Source: Lytechinus variegatus
Taxonomy: Eukaryota; Echinodermata; Echinoidea; Temnopleuroida; Toxopneustidae
Assembly: GCF_018143015.1 (NCBI RefSeq)
Contig: NC_054742.1
Coordinates: 17,050,441 to 17,114,440, forward strand
Direction of reading: 5' to 3'
Length of the DNA: 64,000 bases
The notes beneath the pieces are model-generated. The model was given only the letters and a program-made list of their open reading frames with translations, was not told the DNA's origin and did not search any database. A program made the position numbers and the translations under genes. The stretch's first letter is position 1; each line of letters begins with the position of its first letter. Shown piece by piece: positions 44,833-63,813 of the stretch.

Positions 44833-45532
44833 ATTAATGTGATACGTTAAATGTAAATGATACAATTATTGTTCAGTCTTTAGAGCAATACCTTAATGCA
44901 GCTGGTCCAAGTGGATGCCAGGTTCCCAAAGGGTTTGACGTCATATATGGGAAGCTGCCCCATGACATTTTATGCACTACAAAATGGTTCATAATTGTTT
45001 TAAAAAAATATTTCAGGAGCATAAGTGAAATGATTTGTCTATTGATATATACTGAAGATAAAAAAATCATTTGGATTTTTTCTAGAAAATTATATTTTAT
45101 TAATATTTTCTATACACCAAATATGGGAAAGCTGCTCGCAAATGACGTCATCATTAGAATATAAAACTATAGCTTTTTTAATCTTTGATTGATTTCCTAA
45201 AACCCTCACCAATACCATTTTATTTTTTCTGCTATTATACAATGACTTTTAACTGAGGTTGAACTTCCCCTATAATGAATTGCGATCAAGAGTGTGCTTC
45301 AAATCTGAATATTAATACAGCGATTCGACATGAGAAGGCCGTCCATGAGAGTCCAGAAAAAATAAAAAAATCCAACCAAAAGATTATCAATTTGGTGCAG
45401 ACGATCTATCTATGATTTTAAAAATGTCGCCCTTTCCATTATTTTTAGTTTCTTTGAACCTTTCTTAGTTAATCTATGCAGGGCTTCCATGCGGGGGCCT
45501 TTTGATTTTTTTCATGGTGGTTTAAGACCCTT

Positions 45533-45770
45533 TTTACCTATACCATTATGACCTCTGCCATTTTTACCTCTGCCATTTTTACCTCTGCCATTTTTACCTC
45601 TGCCATTATTACCTCTGCCATTTTTACCTCTGCCATTTTTTCCTCTGCAATTATTACCTCTGCCATTTTTACCTTTGCCATTTTTACCTCTGCCATTATT
45701 ACCTCTGCCATTTTTACCTCTGCCATTTTTACATCTGCCATTATAACCTCTGCCATTTTTACACCTAGCC
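45533..45770 (-). repeat. 15-bp minisatellite, inverted partner, about 15 units
   Basis: The same GGCAGAGGTAAAAAT unit as at 43095, read on the minus strand, but with more variants (AATAAT, GAAAAAAT, TATAAT). The outer edge has AATACGATGGCTAGGTGTAA, resembling CGTATTCGGTGCCAGGTAA before the first array. The two arrays are thus inverted copies flanking 2.3 kb. Confidence 0.93.
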
Positions 45771-46249
45771 ATCGTATTCATGGCTATCTGCAAACAGTCC
45801 TTAACTAGTTCCTTAAAAATTAGGTCAGAATGTGTATTGAAAAATGCTCAGTAATTATCAAGTAACATACGTCTCTTGTTTAGGATCACAAACATTGCCA
45901 AGAAGTTCTGGACAAAATACATGAAATTTATTTTTAGCTCGCGCTTCGCGCTGGCACTATTTGAAAGGGCTTATGAGATTATTGCATATTCTTTATGTTT
46001 TATAAGAATAAAGCTAACAAGTTACCGTAGGATAACCCCCTTCAAAACATTACAAAAATCAACTTTGAGCGGCTTATCAGGGAAAATATGAGTGAAATTT
46101 GTTTCGCCAAGCCCCCTATTGGCGAAGGCTGGATCCGCCCCTGGTAATGCCGGGATGGATAGCCCCCCCCATAACAAAACACTTAGCTAAGATATCGGGT
46201 AGGGTCGCGGGGAGAAGACGGGAATATCAATATTTGATATTAATTACAA

Positions 46250-46550
46250 TTAATAATTTGATTTATGAGCGCTTTTCCAAGAGGATATAGCGCCGTTAAT
46301 GGCATTAGACATTTTATTGGTGTGCTTTAAGATGTTTTTTGAGAGGTCAAGAAAAGAGATGTTTCGGAGAGATGGAGGATTTTGTTCCAAAGACGGGATC
46401 CAAGAGATAGAAAAGAACTGAATGAAGACAGTCTGTTTTCTTGATTTAGGGTATATAGGAAGGAACAAATATAGGACGAAGGTAGTATGTTGATCTTTGT
46501 TGCTGAAATGGTGAAGAAATTTATAAGAAATGAGTTTGAAATCATCCATT
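46250..46550 (-). pseudogene. Decayed 3' end of a CR1/L2-like reverse transcriptase
   Basis: Two overlapping minus-strand frames together give a C-terminal non-LTR retrotransposon signature. GSRLWNKI in one frame continues as PPSLRNISFLDLSKNILKHT in the other, a frameshift apart. This resembles the conserved LWN-x-LP-x-x-(I/L)R tail of CR1/jockey-type polymerases. It is frameshifted, lacks all catalytic parts and is not functional. Confidence 0.65.
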
Positions 46551-47580
46551 ATGATAGTGTGATATTATTATGCTGGGATGAGTTAGTTCAAGTTAGCAAC
46601 CACTTGTGTGCAAATAATGTATGCCCCTAAAAGTAAAAGTCAATTGAATACATTTTCAATAACCTCGGGGTCAACCGGGCCGGTCAGGGAGTGTGCTGAT
46701 GTTGTTGGATTGGAGAAAGAATGTGCTTTTGATCTTTGCTTTGCTTTGTTTATATTTGAAGTATTTTTGGAGATGTATGAAGAATTGGTAAAAAAAAATA
46801 TGATTACCGATTTCAAAAAGGAAGATACAATTTCAATTGTTAGGGCATAAACTGAATCAATTCTGAGTAAGTATATAAAATGTAGGCCAAGATCCCCCCC
46901 AAAGATATGTTAAAGGCAGCATGATTATAATTAGAATTTATATAAATATCTATTGCAATAAAAATGAAGTTAACCATAAGAGTGATCATTCCGGTAATAG
47001 TTTAAAGACACCACTGAACAACAACTCCCAATTAGACTGCATGGAAATATATTCTTTATACAGCGAGACGTTTGTGGAGAGTGAGTGACCCTCGGTTAAA
47101 AAAAATACTTTTTCATGTCCGCACCTCTCCAACCACTCTCTTTGAAAAAAAATACAACAAAGTCGCGCAAAAAGTATAAGGTTCATGAAGAAAATATTTG
47201 GGCCATGGCCCATGGATTAATAATATTACTTTCGAAGTCTATGACCAATTTACGCGGTTTCTGGTTGCCTCCCTCTATCGACAAGAACAATCTCTGATTT
47301 ACTTTTCCTCTTATTGACCGATCTTATCGCTCTTCCAACTTCTATTTATTTATATTTTGCCCCTTTTCATAAGGAGGTGGGAGGGAGGTGTAATGAGCTA
47401 GAAAATTTGAAGGGGGCACGTATGACTGATTTAGTGAAAATTTTAAGAGTAAGTAAAGCGAGTAAGCACAAATTTTTACCTTTTTATGGGAAAAAATGAA
47501 TTTGGAGCTATATTTTAGTATTCAGAATAATGATATGATGTTTCACTCTTTCCAGATCCTTTCCTTTTGGGGTGGGGGGG
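46551..47580. other. Intergenic stretch, no gene seen
   Basis: AT-rich sequence with short frames of 60-80 codons and no family resemblance. A GTGGAGAGTGAGTGACCCTC block near 47071 resembles the terminus of the element starting at 47581. A G run lies at 47574-47585. Confidence 0.5.
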
Positions 47581-48508
47581 GGGGGTCACTCTCCACATGG
47601 ACTGCTACCTACCCGTGTCCGACAACCTTAGAAATAGACTGTGGGATGGTCGCTAAAATTGTGACTTTCCGTGGGGCGGCAAATACAACCACGGTTCTTG
47701 GACATGATAATATGTAAAATATTATGAGTGAATACATGCACAATGTTGCCATCGGTAAATTTTGCTCCTGACCTCAAAATTAAAATAATAATATGCAAAA
47801 TCGTACCATTGATTCGACTGGAAATTCCGCCATTCACCCCGTGTGTTAAGGACTTCCGTGAACGCGCGCAAGCGTGCACAATGCATGTAACCTCGTTCGC
47901 GTTTTATTTTTTTTATTAACTGTACACATATACGTTACAATACCCTAAATAAAGCCACCCTAAGTGGCGTGAACAGGGACATCCCCTAATTTGATACCCT
48001 AGGTGGCGTAAACACCGAAATCGATTAATTTGATACCACAATGATTTTAATTTGATGTTAAATACAACATAAGTAAATTCCATTCTTTGAAGTTATTAAA
48101 CGTAAGGTCAACATGATTACTCTCAAGGAGACCTTTCTTAGTCACTCTGAATAGCCACCTTTTAGCCTAAATTAATGAATGCAAGTGAAAAATTTTGCTG
48201 TCTTGACTGACTGATGCATCACATACCATTCATTTTTACTAATTTGCACCCCTAAATGGCGTAATATTCATAACCAAATTGGCATCCCTAAATGGCATAT
48301 AGATAGAGTGAAAAGGCTACCCTAAATGGCATGAAGAGAGAGAGAAAAGGCTACCCTAACAGGCGATTTACCAGCGAATGATGCTGAAATGCAACACTTT
48401 TTGCTAAAAGACTTCGACGACGCCTGAATGCCGGAAACGGGACCCTTTTCGACGCTTTTCTGCAGGACGCGGTTGCACGTAGCAGGCCACATGGAGAGTG
48501 ACTCCCCC
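47581..48508. mobile_element. TIR element containing repeated CCCTAAATGGCGT-like motif
   Basis: The left end GGGGGTCACTCTCCACATGG, with CTGCTAC following, and the right end (reverse complement) GGGGGAGTCACTCTCCATGT, with CTGCTAC following, form inverted termini. The right half holds six short motif copies (47956, 47995, 48248, 48283, 48318, 48352). No transposase and no clear target duplication are seen. Confidence 0.65.
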
Positions 48509-49985
48509 GGTATAAAACTATTACAAGAGTACGATATTGTTCCTATACGTGACTTTGAACAACAGCAAGATATACAAAAACTCCTTATTTCCTGTACTTG
48601 AAGGATGGAGGAATACGGGGGCCCACATTATTTTGTCATGACATCGGGCATCGTTACCTTTGGTGTAATCTTCTTGGGTAATGGATGATTTTTTCCAGTT
48701 TCATATTTATAATCATTATATTGTTTGCCACCAATGCTCCGATATATCAACCCCTTTTGATGTGGTAAGACTGTGGGGAAGACAGTCTGATAAAAATTTG
48801 ATAATCGCTTATTCACTTCAAGACTGATGTTAATTTGTTAATAGGGTCTATCTCTGAATTAGGAATTCAAGATAGTGTATAGTGAGAGTCCAAACAAAAT
48901 GTCTGCTGCAATTAAACAAATTATGTTGCAGTCGGTCTTTTATCTACATCTTTGTTTACAATAGTTATGCGAAAACATAGCAAACGATATATTCTACCAC
49001 GGTAATATGCATTCGTTTTCCAGGGTATTTTTAAAATCAAACTTCCTCAACGATCATTTGGAAAAGCTATCCAACAGGACCTGGCCCAACAGGAATACTG
49101 GCCCACTAGGAACTTATTAAATTTGCGCTGTTGTTGTTTGTGACCAGATCCATTGACAATTTCTTATTTTGTAAACAAAGAGGAGCTTTCAACTGATAAT
49201 CCCATTCATGTAGCTACTCAAGCGTGAACATACCGTTAGAAACCATACTACATGAGGCTGATTCACACCCTATTCGAAGAAAAAGAATGAGACTATGGAT
49301 GAGTTCATTTGGCTTGTAGGGGTGTTACATTATCAACACCGTCTATGCCATCAATTATTTGTGTCTTATGAACAATATACAGCAATAATAATTTATTGTA
49401 GACAATTTTTATATTTAAATAACATATTTAAGAACTCAGGACAAAATGAACAAAAAATACACTTTTCTTTAACGCTTGTATCCCGGCTTACAAACCTGCA
49501 ACAATATAGAGCTGTCTGACGTCATAATTTTTTGTGTGCTGCCAGTGGAAATCTGGCATGCCGTTTCCCACCTCCCACGCATACACGCATGGCCCGCCGC
49601 ACCCGCTTTATTTTGTAAACATTAAATAGGATAGTAGACAAGAATAAGCGGCATCAGCTCACAGAACGAAATCTCTAGCGAAAATATACAGATTGACAGG
49701 TTTTCCATTCTGAAGATTGGGATGATGCTTCTTGTATCTTTCTCATCATGGTCCTAATGTTATGAACTTCATTCAGTATAAATCTCCACTGTGAATTTCA
49801 TCATTTATTGGACACCAGTCCTGCCGGGTTACATTCGACCACCGCAGTTGCACGGGTTGTATTACCGGTACCCACAAGTTACCACCACGCCTTCCATCCA
49901 TCCATCTGGAGATTGGCCTCCTGCATTTGATATTTGTGGAATCATTTACGTCGATGGAATAACATTTGACAGGTAATTTTGACAC
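48509..49985. other. Intergenic stretch with a possible 5' exon at its end
   Basis: No supported gene. The last 200 bp are less AT-rich and hold a 61-codon plus frame (49791-49973) ending at CAG|GTAATT, which could be a donor. Spliced to the receptor exon at 56770 that frame would stop almost immediately, so at best this is an untranslated exon. Confidence 0.3.
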
Positions 49986-50130
49986 ACTCAGTAATGTTTT
50001 GTGGCATTATCGTGATCCAAGTCCCCGGTGACTCGGATCCACGGACAATTTTTCACAACGTAAAACATGTCCTACCTGTTTCTACCAACCTCCATCGTAG
50101 TTGTGTGTGACTTGTCTCTTTTCAGTCTCC

Positions 50131-50177
50131 ACCAAAGATTGTAGAGCGCCGCGTACGCGCGCTCTACAATCTTTGGT
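50131..50177. other. Perfect 19-bp-stem hairpin
   Basis: ACCAAAGATTGTAGAGCGC (50131-50149) and its exact complement (50159-50177) enclose a 9-nt loop CGCGTACGC. It is CpG-rich at the tip and lies at the left border of the tandem arrays. Confidence 0.85.
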
Positions 50178-50266
50178 CTATCTTCACTTTATTGGCGTTA
50201 TAAATCAGATCGAATTGCATCTATATACTCCTTTTCAATCTCTATTGCTTTAGTTGGTAAATTATA

Positions 50267-51035
50267 CTTTTCATATAAATAAATCATGATTATATTCATC
50301 TTCTTATGTTTCCCACACTATGAAATTTGCTTTATTTCGTTTACATTTTTACTAAATAAATCGGCCCCGAGTATATCCCTCGAACAGTCTCAATTGATTT
50401 CGTTGATTCCTAATTTACTAAATAAATCAGGATTGAATCATCTTTTCAATCTCCATTGCTTTATTTCGTAAATTAGTACTTTTCATATACATAAATCAAG
50501 ATTATATTCATCTTCTTATGTTTCCCACACTATGAAATTTGCTTTATTTCGTTTACATTTTTACTAAATAAATCGGCCCCGAGTATATCCCTCGAACAGT
50601 CTCAATTGCTTATTTCGTTGATTCCTAATTTACTAAATAAATCAGGATTGAATCATCTTTTCATTCTCCATTGCTTTATTTCGTAAATTAGTACTTTTCA
50701 TATACATAAATCAAGAGTATATTCATCTTCTTATGTTTCCCACACTATGAAATTTGCTTTATTTCGTTTACATTTTTACTAAATAAATCGGCCCCGAGTA
50801 TCCCTCTTCTGCAGACATTGCTTTATTTCGTTTATCCCTAATTTACTAAATAAATCAAAATTGCATCTACTTTTCAGTATATATAGGCTTTATTTCGTCG
50901 TACTTTTTAATTATACTATGAATAAATCTCATTATGTTTGTCATGATTATGCTTTATTTCGTCTATCACGTTTTTACTAAATAAATCAAAATGCATATCT
51001 CTCTCTTAACTGTCTCCATGCTTTATTTCGTAAGG
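50267..51035 (+). repeat. Tandem array, 213-bp units decaying into GCTTTATTTCGT modules
   Basis: TTCTTATGTTTCCCACAC occurs at 50301, 50513 and 50728, giving units of about 213 bp. GCTTTATTTCGT recurs about nine times across the region, each paired with a downstream ACTAAATAAATC, and continues at 60-75 bp spacing to 51035. Plus-strand frames here are products of the repeat. Confidence 0.88.
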
Positions 51036-51100
51036 TACGTAATTAGAATGTCGGTCTATCATACTCCTCGTGATTCAATTCCCCCTTCATCCGAATTAAA

Positions 51101-53140
51101 CCACTCTGCCACTTTTAGACAGTTTCCTAGAGATGAAATATTTTCGATAATAAGAATCATTAAAATCAATGAAAATCACATTAAAGACACTATTTAACTG
51201 TCTAAAGAATTGAATTAAAACAGTATATACTACTCCTCGTGATCCAAGTCCCCTCTCCTAAAAATACAAAACGGCAATTAACCCGTTGATATTCATCTAC
51301 CCCTCATTTCCCTCCTCTTCAAAACCACTCTGCCACTTTTAGACAGTTTCCTAGAGATGATTAATATTTTCGATAATAAGAATCATTAAAATCAATGAAA
51401 ATCACATTAAAGACACTATTTAACTGTCTAAAGAATTAAATTAAAACAGTATATACTACTCGTGATCCAAGTCTCCTCTCCTAAAAATACAAAACGGCAA
51501 TTAACCCGCTGATATTCATCTACCCCTCATTTCCCTCCTCTTCAAAACCACTCTGCCACTTTTAGACAGTTTCCTAGAGATGATTAATAAATATTTTCGA
51601 TAATAAGAATCATTAAAATCAATGAAAATCACATTAAAGACACTATTTAACTGTCTAAAGAATTGAATTAAAACAGTATATACTACTCCTCGTGATCCAA
51701 GTCCCCACTCCTAAAAATACAAAACGGCAATTAACCCGTTGATATTTATCTACCCCTCATTTCCCTCCTCTTCAAAACCACTCTGCCACTTTTAGACAGT
51801 TTCCTAGAGATGATTAATAAATATTTTCGATAATAAGAATCATTAAAATCAATGAAAATCACATTAAAGACACTATTTAACTGTCTAAAGAATTGAATTA
51901 AAACAGTATATACTACTCCTCGTGATCCAAGTCCCCTCTCCTAAAAATACAAAACGGCAATTAACCCGTTGATATTCATCTACCCCTCATTTCCCTCCTC
52001 TTCAAAACCACTCTGCCACTTTTAGACAGTTTAATAGACATGATTAACAAATATTTTCGATAGTAAGAATCATTAAAATCAATGAAAATCACATTAAAAA
52101 CACTATTTAACTGTCTAAATACTCCTCGTGATCGGAGTCCCCTTCCCGTGTTAAGTTCGTCCAATTTCCCATAGGAGGGGACTTGGATAACGAGGAGTAC
52201 TATTACTCGTGATCCAAGTCCCCTCTCCTAAAAATACAAAACGGCAATTAACCCGTTGATATTCATCTACCCCTCATTTCCCTCCTCTTCAAAACCACTC
52301 TGCCACTTTTAGACAGTTTAATAGACACGATTAACAAATATTTTCGATAGTAAGAATCATTAAAATCAATGAAAATCACATTAAAAACACTATTTAACTG
52401 TCTAAATACTCCTCGTGATCGGAGTCCCCTTCCCGTGTTAAGTTCGTCCAATTTCCCATAGGAGGGGACTTGGATAACGAGGAGTACTATTACTCGTGAT
52501 CCAAGTCCCCTCTCCTTAAAATACAAAACGGCAATTAACCCGTTGATATTCATCTACCCTCATTTCCCTCTTCAAAACCACTCTGCCACTTTTAGACAGT
52601 TTAATAGACATGATTAAGGAGTATTTTCGATAGTAAGAATCATTAAAATCAATGAAAATCACATTAAAAACACTATTTAACTGTCTAAATACTCCTCGTG
52701 ATCGGAGTCCCCTTCCCGTGTTAAGTTCGTCCAATTTCCCATAGGAGGGGACTTGGATAACGAGGATTACTATTACTCGTGATCCAAGTCCCCTCTCCTA
52801 AAAATACAAAACGGCGATTAACCCGTTGATATTCATCTACCCCTCATCTTCAAAACCACTCTGCCACTTTTAGACAGTTTAATAGACATGATTAATGAAT
52901 ATTTTCGATAATAAGAATCATTAAAATCAATGAAAATCACATTAAAAACACTATTTAACTGTCTAAATACTCCTCGTGATCGGAGTCCCCTTCCCGTGTT
53001 GAGTTCGTCCTATTTCCCATAGGAGGGGACTTGGATAACGACTATAGTACTCCTCGTTATCCAAGTCCCCTCCTATGGGAAATTAGACGAACTCAACACG
53101 GGAAGGGGACTCCGATCACGAGGAGTATTTAGACAGTTAA
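51101..53140 (+). repeat. Eight-unit tandem array, 227-bp then 283-bp period
   Basis: CCACTCTGCCACTTTTAGAC starts units at 51101, 51325, 51548, 51778, 52008, 52295, 52578 and 52856. The first intervals are 223-230 bp and the last three 278-287 bp, the latter carrying an added block with GGAGTCCCCTTCCCG and GGAGGGGACTTGGATAACG. Each unit contains an internal inverted pair, TTTAGACAGTTTAATAG and CTATTTAACTGTCTAAA. At 53040-53140 the added block reappears inverted, closing the array with a palindrome. Confidence 0.93.
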
Positions 53141-54573
53141 ATAGTGTTTTTAGTGTTATTAAATATGTCTTATTTAGTGTTTTGATCATTGTTGCATCAA
53201 CTTGGAAGAATATACCGCCACAGCTAGGAGTGAAAAGAAAGAGACTATTTTTGTCGTTTGAAAAAGTGTCCGAGTCAGTTGTTATTGTGTCAATGGGAAA
53301 ACGTGTGGTGGAAGGAAGCCCCGCTCAGTGAGAAGCTTCGCACCGTTTCGCATCGCGAACAATACATTTCTTTGAAATCCTTCCAACCGTGGATTCTATT
53401 GAAAGATTGCTGATATTTGAGGTGTGTCTCAAGTTTGTCCCCAGTGACTTGGATGACGATAAGTACTGTTTTGTTGAATTGACACTGAGTTGAATTCCTC
53501 ATGAATTCATATGATTTAGATTATTAATTAATATATCACATTCACAGTTAAAACAATGCATGCTTGATATGTTGTATAGACAGGAATATCCCCTCGTTTC
53601 AGGGGATTTATTTAACAATATCTTACCTTTTACTATCATTGAAGATTTTTGTCTAATCCTATTATGTTTAAGGAACATTCAAATGGGGTAGCAAACTTTT
53701 TTAACTGGTATTAGCAGGTATTTTTTTATGAGTTCTTCAATTAAAATGATGAAGTTTGTTTCAGAAGGAAAGTACAATTTGTAAATCCATACAAAAAATA
53801 TGCATTATATTCACCTGAGGACACTTTGTGGGATAGCAAAACTGATTCTTATAAGGTTAATAATCAAGATTCATTGCTCCTTCCATGAAAAATACCAATG
53901 TGAATACAATACTCTTAATTAAAAATTTTTTACCTATATTTAGTTTTAACATGAAACTACCGAAAATTCTACCCTTCCTTTATGAAGTTTTGATTGTTGA
54001 AAATAAAGCATTCATTGACATGTACTTCCTGTGTTGTCATGGTTTTCAACAAGAAATCAAAGAATATTAACCAATAATATATAAAGGTGTTGTACGATGT
54101 CTAGTCATTAAAACTTAGAAGCCATTACCCTTGAATTCTGTCCATGGATGGGTCAATTATCTACACAATCTATTGAGTTGTTCAAATATTTAAGTATTGA
54201 TCAAATATGGCAAGGTTAAAAAAATAATAGCTGAATTTACACAAACATTATTTGTGAAAAAGAGTGATAATTCTCATTGTATTGATTCAGTTCCTGATGA
54301 TATATGTACTTGAAATTGATGTTATATCTTAAATTAATTTTTTCTATTGAGATATTCTCATTGATGTAACACTTTGTAGGCAGTTATGAGATAATAAATA
54401 AATACCAGGCTGCCTAGTATGTCTGCTTTATGGTTTGGTGATTTGCCCTTTTTTTAATTACGGTGAAGTCTACCCTGAAAATATATAGGTCTTTGATATA
54501 AGATCAGAAAAACTAGAGGAAAATCTCATGAAAATTAATAGTGAAAGCTCCTATTGCAGCATTTAATATTCTA
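53141..54573. other. Intergenic stretch, no supported gene
   Basis: The first 330 bp have several CG dinucleotides (GCATCGCGAAC near 53351) and a GTCCCCAGTGACTTGGAT block near 53438 that faces GATCCAAGTCCCCGGTGAC near 50014, so both may be outer ends of one complex element. The rest is AT-rich with nothing recognised. Confidence 0.45.
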
Positions 54574-56359
54574 ATACCCTTTTCATAAACCCATCCTCCA
54601 ATTATCCGCCTAAGAGTAATGCGGATAATTCAATAAAAATTGCGTTCACAAACTCCGAAAATAATCCGCACTGAAAAAGGCGGATAATCGTCATGACAAC
54701 TGGACACGCCCCCTCCGATGCGGTGGTGTTGGAAAAGGGTGACCTTGTGACCGCACCATGGCAATTATCCGCATTTTTGTCTCACCTGCGAAGCAAAGTG
54801 AGACTATAGGCGCCGCTTTTCCGACGGCGACGGCGGCGTCAACATCAAATCTTAACCTGAGGTTAAGTTTTTGAAATGACATCATAACTTAGAAAGTATA
54901 TGGACCTAGTTAATAAAACTTGGCCATAAGGTTAATCAAGTATTACTGAACATCCTATTAGAGTTTCATGTCACATGACCAAGGTCAAAGGTCATTTAGG
55001 GTCAATGAACTTAGACCATGTTGGAGGAATCAACATTGAAATCTTAACCTGAGGTTAAGTTTTTGAAATGTCATCATAACTTAGAAAATATATGGACCTA
55101 GTTCATGAAACTTAGACATAAGGTTAATCAAGTATCACTGAACATCCTGCCTGAGTTTCACGTCACATGACCAAGGTCAAAGGTCATTTAGGGTCAATGA
55201 ACTTTGGCCGAATTGGGGATATCTGTTGAATTCCCATCATAACTTTGAAAGTTTATGGATCTGATTCATGAAACTTGGACACAATAGTAATCAAGCATCA
55301 CTGAACATTTTGTGCAAGTTTCAGGTCACATGATCAAGGTCAAAGGTCATTTAGGGTCAATGAACTTTGGCCGAATCGGGGGTATCTGTTGAATTCCCAT
55401 CATAACTTTGAAAGTTTATGGATCTGATTCATGAAACTTGGACATAATAGTAATCAAGCATCACTGAATATTTTGTGCAAGTTTCAGGTCTCATGATCAA
55501 GGTCAAAGGTCATTTAGGGTCAATGAACTTTGGCCGAATTGGGGGTATCTGTTGAATTCCCATCATAACTTTGAAAGTTTATGGATCTGATTCATGAAAC
55601 TTGGACATAATAGTAATCAAGCATCACTGAACATTTTGTGCAAGTTTCAGGTCTCATGATTAAGGTCAAAGGTCATTTAGGGTCAATGAACTTTGGCCGA
55701 ATCGGGGGTATCTGTTGAATTACCATCATAACTTTGAAAGTTTATTGGTCTAGTTCATTAAACTTGGACATTAGAGTAATCAAGTATCACTGAACATCCT
55801 GTGCGTGTTTCAGGTCACATGTCCAAGGTCAAAGGTCAATGAACTTTAGCCGAATTGGGTGTATCTGTTGAATTACCATCATAACTTTGAAAGTTTATGG
55901 ATCTGATTCATGAAACTTGTACATAAGAGTAATCAAGTATCACTGAACATCCTGTTCCAGTTTCAGGTCACATGATCAAGGTCAAAGGTCATGTAAGGTC
56001 AATGAACTTTGGCCATGTTGTGGTTTTTTGTTGAATAACCATCATATCTCTAAGTTTATTGGTCTAGTTCATAAAAAGAGGACATAAGAGTAACCATGTA
56101 TCACTGAACATCTTGTGCGAGTTAGAGTAGTGTGCAAAGTTAGCACTGCTGCTATATTGAACCGCGTGATGCAGGTGAGACGGCCAGAGGCATTCCACTT
56201 GTTTGGAAATGCGTTCATAAAGTAAAAATCTGGTCCCGATGCTGCTATTATGCGGATAATAGCAGCATCAAAATAATGTAGATAACTTTGGTCCTCCTCC
56301 GATTTTACGACCAAATTATGCTGCTATTAGCTGCATAATTGGGTTTATGAAAGGGGTAT
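54574..56359. mobile_element. MITE with ATACCC ends, split by the DR1 element
   Basis: The left end ATACCCTTTTCATAAACCCA is mirrored on the right by the complement of ATACCCCTTTCATAAACCCA. Inner words GCGGATAAT and CAATTATCCGC occur on both sides. Without the 1.4-kb insert at 54779-56204 the element would be about 360 bp. Confidence 0.8.
54779..56204 (+). mobile_element. DR1-bearing repeat element, copy 3, seven consensus DR1 sites
   Basis: It starts GTCTCACCTGCGAAGCAAAG, with a short stem to GTGAGAC, followed by a CGACGGCGGCG segment. It ends GCAGGTGAGAC and then GGCATTCCACTTGTTT. AGGTCAAAGGTCA occurs at 54982, 55174, 55337, 55500, 55663, 55826 and 55979, mostly exactly 163 bp apart. Units also share CATCATAACTTTGAAAGTTT and ATCACTGAACAT. 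Confidence 0.93.
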
Positions 56360-56769
56360 AAGTAACAGAGAACATTGTGTAATCATTGCAATATAAGAAT
56401 ATAATGCTGAAAAACATTATGTTCCCCTTCTTAAAGATAAACAAAAGATAAACAATAACATCTTCATATCATAATTTCAAAAAGATTTATTCAACATAAT
56501 AGACTTCTTTTAGATAAGATGCTGATCCTATACTATTATCTGCTCTGTATACTACTTTAGTAAGTAAAAGAAAGCCCCTTTTCATGTAAATTGCTGCTTG
56601 CTAAAGTCTAGTGAGATGGCCTACTTTAAATCCATTTTGTAGGTTAATAAATTTCACACAAGTGCATGTGCCTTATGGATGACTCAGAAATTCCATATAT
56701 TAGTGAAAGTGTAGTCTGACTAGAATAATGTGACCTCTCAATTTAATTTCTGATTTTCATCTCTCACAG
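56360..56769. other. Upstream intron or flank of the receptor gene
   Basis: AT-rich sequence ending in a pyrimidine-rich tract and TCTCTCACAG, a good splice acceptor for the exon at 56770. The acceptor implies at least one further upstream exon that has not been located. Confidence 0.5.
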
Positions 56770-56832
56770 GTGGCTGTAGGATCAGTTGGGTTTCAAGTAG
56801 TAAAGGATTTAGGAATCACCAGCCATTTTATA

Positions 56833-63813
<6,981 letters not shown>

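Larger units (their letters stand above)
41827..46143. mobile_element. Composite hAT-like element upstream of GPD1
   Basis: The left end CATAGGCGGATCC and right end (reverse complement) CAGGGGCGGATCC form the termini. GTAATG lies immediately outside both (41821-41826 and 46144-46149), a 6-bp duplication as reported for some hAT groups. An inner CATATTGGCGGAG is mirrored by CCTATTGGCGAAG near the right end. The 4.3-kb interior holds a polypurine tract, two inverted 15-bp minisatellites and a nested hAT-like element. No transposase is seen. Confidence 0.75.

Noticed and set aside
49791..49973. 61-codon frame followed by a GT
   Set aside because: Joined to the receptor exon the frame stops at once, and no family is recognised. 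It is mentioned only as a possible untranslated exon.
51101..53140. CRISPR-like array
   Set aside because: Units are 220-290 bp, not short repeats with unique spacers, and the window is animal DNA.
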